From Medicago truncatula (Eukaryota; Streptophyta; Magnoliopsida; Fabales; Fabaceae): a stretch of 64,000 nucleotides of DNA. A model generated the notes under the pieces. It was not told the DNA's origin. It made no database searches and worked only from the letters and a program-made list of their open reading frames with translations. Shown in pieces: positions 58,009-64,000 of the stretch. Location of the stretch: positions 39,904,576 to 39,968,575 of the forward strand of contig NC_053043.1 in assembly GCF_003473485.1 (NCBI RefSeq), read 5' to 3'. Position numbers and translations under genes: made by a program. Within the stretch, counting starts at the first letter, position 1, and each line of letters begins with the position of its first letter.

Positions 58009-58920
58009 CTTCACCTCATGATTCTTAGGCACAAATTCTTATCAAACAAACATGTTCCATTCCCATACTCTGTCAGGATAAGGGAACTATAGCATTAAAA
58101 GTAAAAGTGATCAATTCTCCCTTCTAATGATTTCGAGTTAAATCAGTTTGTTTGAAAGAAGCATGGAACTATAATTTTATATATCGTAAATAAAGGGTAT
58201 CATAACATTACTATGTCTAAACCACAAGAAGGGTTTAGCTCATGGTGAGTTGAACCTCAAAGATGAAGATGGAGATAAACATAAATGAAAACATGAAAAG
58301 CTAAATTGATAGATTAGATAGAGCTAGTACAAGATTACAATCCTTGAAGAAGAGTGGTAAGCTAAAATTAAAACCAAGTAATCTAACTCTAATACTCTAA
58401 GAACCAACACTTATGCTCATCTATGGAGAAGATGAGATGGAGTGAGAATTCTAAAGTCGCTAACCCTAGCTAGAACTTGGCCTCTACAGTTCACTAACAA
58501 CTTTTCGAACCCTTGACACCAACACTTGGTTTTCCTTTTATAGTACAAGACCAACCACTCCAAGTTGTACCCTTTAGTCATTTTACACATGAGCTGCCCT
58601 TATCATATCCTACATACTCAAGACATATATTTTTTTTTATTCCTAGGATTTCAATTATTGGCGTCAACTCATAATTCTTCCACATTAGGAAATGGTCAGG
58701 CATGGTCCCCTGGATCCATACTAGTTGTATGACCCGACTAGCGATTCAGGGAGCTGCATCTTTCCAAATCATCAGCGAAACAATGCGAATCCTTACTGAA
58801 GCTTCCCATATCTCAAGAGTCATTTCTCATCCTGCATCACCAAACATCCACAACAAGCATTAATAGTTCAAAATGACTTATTAACACTAAAAATTAATTA
58901 AAACTACAAAAGCGTAAATA
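57420..58920. mobile_element. LTR-retrotransposon-like relic
   Basis: Starts with AGTGCAAGTATACACTGTCT and TTGATCTCATAGTGACCAGG, a passage resembling one I associate with plant Ty3-gypsy LTR or untranslated regions. It continues through low-complexity and GC-richer stretches. No pol domain or LTR border was found. A (CT)n run lies at 57970-58004. Confidence 0.35.
57970..58004. repeat. (CT)n microsatellite
   Basis: About 17 CT repeats inside the LTR-like relic. Confidence 0.95.
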
Positions 58921-59752
58921 GGATTACATGTCTTAGGCAATGCAATCATTCAATTTATTGTTCATTATGGGAGTTAAGTGCAACGTGATAACCAACTATT
59001 TTACCGATTATTAGTAATTTAGCCAAAACTTTATACGAACTCAATCCTACCAATTTCTTTTTATCATGACTACAAATAAAATTTTATGCATCTATTGTGA
59101 TTAAAACTTATAGAACACGATTGAGTCACAAAAGAAATTCAAAAGTAAAAAGGAGAAAAAAAATTAATTAGAAATTAAATTTAAAACTCAAACACGATCG
59201 ACGTTCGATATTTATATGATTAAATTTTATTGAACACAATTAATTAAAATTTATTGAACGCAATTAAGTTACAAAAGAAATTCAAAAGTAAAAAGGAGAA
59301 ATGTTACCTCTTGGTTGCAGTAGGGATCTATTGTCATACATATATAATGTTTAATCCTTTTTATTTTATTTTATATTCTTCAACCTTAATATTCCAAAAC
59401 TAAATGTTTGAGTGATGACTTTTCATCTGGTTTAGATCGTATTTAGATAAATAGTTTAATTAAATGTTCATAGCATAAATGCTCATGTATAAACTATCTT
59501 TAACAAAAGATAAAATAAAGTTAAATTATTTTTATATCAGCAATTTTCATAAGTTGTCCTTGAGAGTTTATGGAAATAAGAAGAAAATAACTGATGGACA
59601 TGTAATAATTTGTTGAGAAATGATATTTGTACAATCTTTTTCTAACAATTTTTTGACAACTTTCTCTCTCATACTCACATGATATTCTTATTCTCTCTCT
59701 TCATTTTTCTCTCTCCATTGTTTTTGACCAATAAGAAGACAGAAAAATAAAG
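58921..59752. other. Intergenic, no gene seen
   Basis: AT-rich. A direct repeat of about 35 bases (ACAAAAGAAATTCAAAAGTA and AAAAGGAGAAA) occurs at 59127-59160 and 59271-59305. Confidence 0.45.
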
Positions 59753-59794
59753 TTGTCACCAAAGTTGTCCTTAAATAGATGTCAAAATATCATT

Positions 59795-60031
59795 GCTCAA
59801 TTGTTTGTCTGTTTTCTTTGGTCTTGCAAAGAAGTTACTTATGGTTCAAGTTATAGTAAGGTTGGTGTGATAACTAGTGTGAGTGTCGGGGTAGCGAGTG
59901 CATTGCTCTTGACTGGAGTTTGTTGCCTTCACGTCGGCTATGCCAAAGCGGTTATTCACCGTGAAGTGAACTCTGCAAATATCTTACTCGACAAGAACCT
60001 ATTGCTTAAAGTTTCTGATTTTCGAAAGTAG
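59795..60031 (+). pseudogene. Receptor-like kinase fossil with CrRLK1L-type catalytic loop
   Basis: The plus frame reads CKEVTYGSSYSKVGVITSVS, a hydrophobic membrane-like segment VGVASALLLTGVC, and then directly LHVGYAKAVIHREVNSANIL with LDKNLLLKVSDFRK and stop. The second part matches the catalytic loop of CrRLK1L kinases (GYAKAVIHRDVKSANILLDE...KVADFGLSK) with HRD changed to HRE, K to N, and DFG to DFR. The first part looks like the end of an ectodomain plus membrane segment. The roughly 150 residues in between are deleted, so the piece is dead. Confidence 0.7.
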
Positions 60032-60039
60032 CGTAGTCA

Positions 60040-61135
60040 AATGGATTTTATTCTACAAAAATTCCAACATGTACGAACATATCTATGTGACTAATAAAAA
60101 CATATATTCATATACTTCAACAGTTTGGAAGAAGGGGTACGTAGCTAATAGTTTCAAACATGCCACATTTCAAACAACTATTTCTTTAAAATTAAGCCAT
60201 TTTGGTCAGAGTGTCACCAAGACACTTCTGGGAGGGTTCACAATACTTGGTCTGATCATAATGTTAGGCTGAGCAAAAATGGAATGCATATAGACTAAGA
60301 TTAGATACCTAAGCATGTTATGCAGTTTTTGGTTTGACTAAATGACACTTAATGCGAGCGATTCTAGCTTTATATCTTGTACAATTTTTTGGTTCTCTCC
60401 TTTGCAGCCTGCTGTAGTATCTTAGCATGAAACTTTATAGATTCCAATTCATATGCTCTTGACTGGATAACTACTTTCTCATGAAGAACTGATATATACG
60501 ATGATGTCATCTCATTTACTTTTTTATTTAAAATCGAACTCGTTGATTAGATGAGTTATACGACTGGATAATGAAGAAGTTTTTGTTGAGTCTAATTACA
60601 TGGTAGGAAGTTTGTGCCAAAAATTAATGAAATGGAACTTCCTTTGATAAAAATAATAAATATGATCCCACACCCATTGACAAAATAGAGAGTAACAAAT
60701 TATAGGAAGAATGAGTGTCATAATTGATGAAATGGAACTTCCTTAGAATTATAGGAAAAATTGAATGTCAAGCGGTCCAATACCATCTTCAGAGGGGAGT
60801 TCCTTGTTTTCTTGGGGAGGGTAGATATTAGCTATCAGTCCTGCCTTCTGTTACAAAACACAGCAGAAGCAAAGAACAAGTAGAAAAAAAGCACACAGTT
60901 ACAAGGGAGGCGCGGACAAAGCCAATCACCAAAACAGAAGCTATACAAAAAACCCCCCTTAAAACCGGACCAGCCAAAAAACACCTGCAGCAACAGCTTC
61001 AAGGAGCCGAACCAAACCCAACTCCCTTAGTAGATTAAAAAAACAGCCACGTTCATCTTCTATTTAGACATTCTCGAGGATTCCAAGTCCACTCATATAA
61101 GAGGAAGGAAGCTTTCTTAAATAATCATCAAGCCA
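60040..61135. other. Intergenic, no gene seen
   Basis: AT-rich to 60780, then a GC-richer stretch (60780-61020) rich in AC and AG without a frame. A direct duplication, TGATGAAATGGAACTTCCTT with nearby ATTATAGGAA, occurs around 60620-60760. Confidence 0.4.
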
Positions 61136-61257
61136 ATTAAAGTTTGGATGATTTGCTTTCTTAAATAATCATTTATGGTGCTTCCATATGGTTTTTATTA
61201 AAGTTTGGATGATTTGCTTTCTTAAATAATCATTTATGGTGTTTCCATATGGTTTTT
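61136..61257. repeat. Tandem duplication, 61-base unit, two copies
   Basis: 61136-61196 and 61197-61257 are almost identical (shared AGTTTGGATGATTTGCTTTC and ATTTATGGTG). A partial third copy (GCTTTCTTAAATAATCATCA) lies just upstream at 61111. Confidence 0.9.
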
Positions 61258-62409
61258 TTTTTCATACTAGTTTAGCAAGTTGAAATCTATTTTACATTGC
61301 CTCCGTCAGATGAGAGGATAGTGAAAACAGTGGCAAGCCTAAGGAGAACTTGGGCACTAATGTATACATAGTTCAAAGCGCCAAACTGAACCGCTCCACG
61401 AGTTAAACTTGTTAAGCCTTCAACTTCTCTAGTAAGAGGAACGGGGATAATGGATGTCATTGTCTAAGACCTTTTCCTACTTTGAAGTCTCTAGCTGGCA
61501 TTTCATTCACTAATATTAGACTCGGGGCCTAAAAATAAGCTCTATGGGTATACTACATGTCAAGCCTAGGCCTTGAATTTCTTTTACCATACCATATTCT
61601 TTTCTTTTAATGACAAATTTTATAATTAATTGTTAGATTAATATTTACTCATTCGTCCGGGTTTAAACTCATGACCTCTAAATCCTTATATCTTATCTCA
61701 AATCAGTTCAGCTATCCAACCCCTCGTTTTTTTACCATACCATACTTGAGTCTCGCAAAGCCTAATCTGGTCTGATCTATTTTCATCCTTATCTAACTTC
61801 AGTTAAGAATAAACCCTCATAAATATACGAGTTCGAATGTTGGCTGAAACAATTGTTTGTCAAATTTTATTTACCTCTCTCGACAAAATTTTCTATAATC
61901 AATACCCTTTGCTATGATAATTGAAGGGTTCTTAAAAAGTAATTGACATTGAACTACATTGAGTAAAAACATCAAAAAACCATGGTTCTGCATTGGGGTT
62001 GTGGCGTAAAATACATAAAATGTGTGGATATATGTTGTTTGTTGTCTTTGAAAGGCCTTGTTCACAGTTTTTCAGTTACGTGATTTTATCATCACCACCT
62101 GCACTGTGTCTGGTAAGAGCATATATGAATAGCTTGTATTTACTTTTTGTTTTGGGTGAAATGCCATTGCTTAATTATAATCATTAGATTAGATGCTATC
62201 ATGTCACTTTATGTGTATTTTCTCGTATTGAACTTCATTTATAGTAAAATCAAAATCCAACTTGGGAGTTGAGGACATCACACAGAACTCCTAGAGAGAA
62301 ATTCAAAGGTCTTCCCAACAATTAATCCTACTTAATAGGTAAAATCTGTTCCTAGCAATACTGAAATTCAAATTTAAAAATTCTATTATACTAATCAGCA
62401 TAACTAATC
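61258..62409. other. Intergenic and 3' flank of the EF-1alpha relic
   Basis: No supported gene. Near 61660-61720 the minus strand shows a weak tRNA-like pattern (box-B-like GTCATGAGTTTAAACCC) that could be another eroded SINE. Confidence 0.35.
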
Positions 62410-63918
62410 CTAAACAGCAGAATCAAAGGTCTTCCTCTTCTGATGTTGTTTTTCCACAAATACATCCATATCATCATCCTGCACGATTCCATTCATCAAT
62501 GCTGACTCAGTGATCTTCCTCTCCACAGACGCGATGACGCCAAAAGCCACAGTTTGACGCCTGTCTCTCGCAACAAAACGGCCGAGTGGAGGATAATAAG
62601 CGAAATCCTCTACCACCATAGGCTTGGTGGGAATCATCTTAATAGCAGCAGCATCACCACTCTTCAAGAATTCAGGCTCCTTCTCAATTTCCTTACCATA
62701 AAACCAGTCAACCTTGGCAATAAGCTCAACAAACATGACAGCAACGTGGGAGGTGTGGCAGTCAAGAATAGGTGTAAAGCCTTTTCTAATCAGGCCAGGG
62801 TCATTTGTGATGATAACTTGAGATGTAAAGTGAGCGGCTTCCGTGGCTGGGTGATCGATGGAGTCTGAGGCAACATAGCCCGGCTTGAGATCACCAGCAG
62901 CAACATTCTTGCAATCTAATCCCACAAAGTCACCGGGAAAGGCGATAGGGACAGCTTCACCATCCATCTGCACAGACTCGACTACATCTTGCAGCCCAGT
63001 TGGGGCAAAAGTCACCGCCATTCCAGGTTTCAAGTGACCAGTCACAACACGTCCTACATGCACATTTCCGATTCCTCCAATCTTTGTAGACACCATGAAG
63101 TGGTATTCGGAGAGGATTGAGAAATAGCCTCGCAGACAGAGGCAATTAGATACGGTCAAGAGCTTCAAGAAGGGTGGGACCCTTGTACCAGTCAAGATTA
63201 GTAGAGCGCTCAATCAAGTTATCTCCCTCAAAACCAGAGATGGGAACAAATGGAACTTTGTCTAGGTTATAGCCAAGCTTTTCCAAAAAGCAATGAAGTT
63301 TGCTCTGAATTTCTTGAAACCTAAACATGCAGCAGTTAGCGGCATCCATCTGTAAGAGATAGATGATAATTAGGTACTTAAATAAATGGATTATTAAAAA
63401 AAATTGAAATACAAGTTTAAAGGGGCTGAAAATATAAATAGAAATACCTTGTTGATGCAGCAGATCATTTGAGGCACACCAAGAGTGCAGGCGAGAAGGG
63501 CATGTTCACGGGTCTGACCATGCTTAGAAAAACCAACTTCAAAACCACCAGGAGAGGAATCAACGATAAGAAGAGCGCAATCAGCATAGGATGTCCCATT
63601 AATCATGTTCTTAATATAATCCCTGTGTCCAGGGGCATCAATGACAGTGTACCGGTACTGGTTTGTCTCAAAATTACGCATAGAAACGTCAATGGAGATA
63701 CCTCTTTCACGCTCAGCCTCGAGCTTGTCAAGAACCCAATTAGCATACTTGAATGAACACTTGTCGATCTGAGCAGCTTCTTCCTCAAGACTGTCAATGA
63801 CATGCTTGTCAATACATCCAAGCTTGTGGAGCAAATGACCGGTTGTGGTTGACTTCCCAGAGTCAACATGACCAATAACCACAATGTTAATATGAAACTT
63901 TGGCGTTGGCTTACCCAT
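62410..63918 (-). pseudogene. Elongation factor 1-alpha (EF-1alpha), decayed, intron-containing
   Basis: Exon 1 (63448-63918) starts [20 protein letters not shown] and holds the GTP-binding G1 GHVDSGKST, the EERERGI-like [10 protein letters not shown] and G3 [12 protein letters not shown]. The intron 63350-63447 (98 bases, AAG|GTATTT to ACAG) falls at NK|MD, where plant EF-1alpha genes are known to have one, so this is a gene copy and not a retrocopy. Exon 2 runs to [11 protein letters not shown] and meets a TAA stop at 63146-63148. Five to ten codons later the conserved [12 protein letters not shown] returns, but an extra A (run at 63083-63085) shifts the frame before [12 protein letters not shown]. 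The rest, to 62410, is open with many non-consensus residues and an unusual C-terminus. In a working gene the product delivers aminoacyl-tRNA to ribosomes; here domain 1 alone is intact. Confidence 0.85.
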
Positions 63919-64000
63919 TATTAGTCCTTCCTTAAACTTGAAATTGCAAAAAGATCTGCCAATTCAACAAAGAAAACAACAAGACATGAGTAAAATAAAT
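63919..64000 (-). other. 5' flank of the EF-1alpha relic
   Basis: Leader side of the relic. Any 5' UTR intron, usual in plant EF-1alpha genes, would lie beyond the window. Confidence 0.4.

Noticed and set aside
61640-61735. Another tRNA-derived SINE
   Set aside because: Only a weak box-B-like stretch is visible; no body, tail or duplication could be identified.

Overview
This window is a stretch of plant nuclear DNA, most likely from Medicago truncatula or a close relative among the inverted-repeat-lacking-clade legumes. Three things support this: an AT-rich, repeat-dense background; a two-exon gene of the nodule-specific cysteine-rich (NCR) peptide type at 53954-54228; and legume-type tRNA-derived SINEs, Mutator-like MITEs and an Ogre-like LTR. 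The species is inferred; no search was run.

Layout. 496-2894 holds the last four coding exons of a TRAPPII subunit TRS130/TRAPPC10 (CLUB) gene on the plus strand, with a SINE in one intron. Then come a decayed LINE (3365-4640), an intact tRNA-Gln(CUG) gene (4781-4852, minus) and a CDPK exon fossil (6387-6510). 7054-16274 carries two G-type lectin (SD2-5-like) receptor kinase genes in divergent orientation: the minus-strand copy is open, the plus-strand copy has two compensating frameshifts. 16275-24960 holds LINE, copia and U6 relics, a SINE and a foldback MITE, with no convincing gene. 24965-25834 (minus) encodes a membrane-anchored SAM-dependent methyltransferase.

26000-53950 is mostly transposon and relic sequence. 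Several insertions are nested, and their boundaries can be read from target-site duplications and from interrupted reading frames: a hAT-like element in a LINE (30923-31669), a hAT-like element in a SINE (33393-34070), a 3.1-kb Ogre-like solo LTR in a LINE (44901-48044), and a MULE MITE inside a larger MITE (52851-53265). Two small genes sit among them: a 68-residue zinc-ribbon protein (43182-43388) and the NCR peptide gene. 54230-62400 is AT-rich intergenic DNA with a Stowaway-like MITE, an LTR-like relic and a CrRLK1L kinase fossil. The window ends in a decayed, intron-containing EF-1alpha gene on the minus strand (62410-63918).

The genes do not form a pathway. The protein genes judged intact are TRS130 (partial), the lectin kinase, the methyltransferase, the zinc-ribbon protein and the NCR peptide. 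The main biological interest is the symbiosis-type peptide gene, the asymmetric decay of the receptor-kinase pair, and an unusually readable record of nested transposition.
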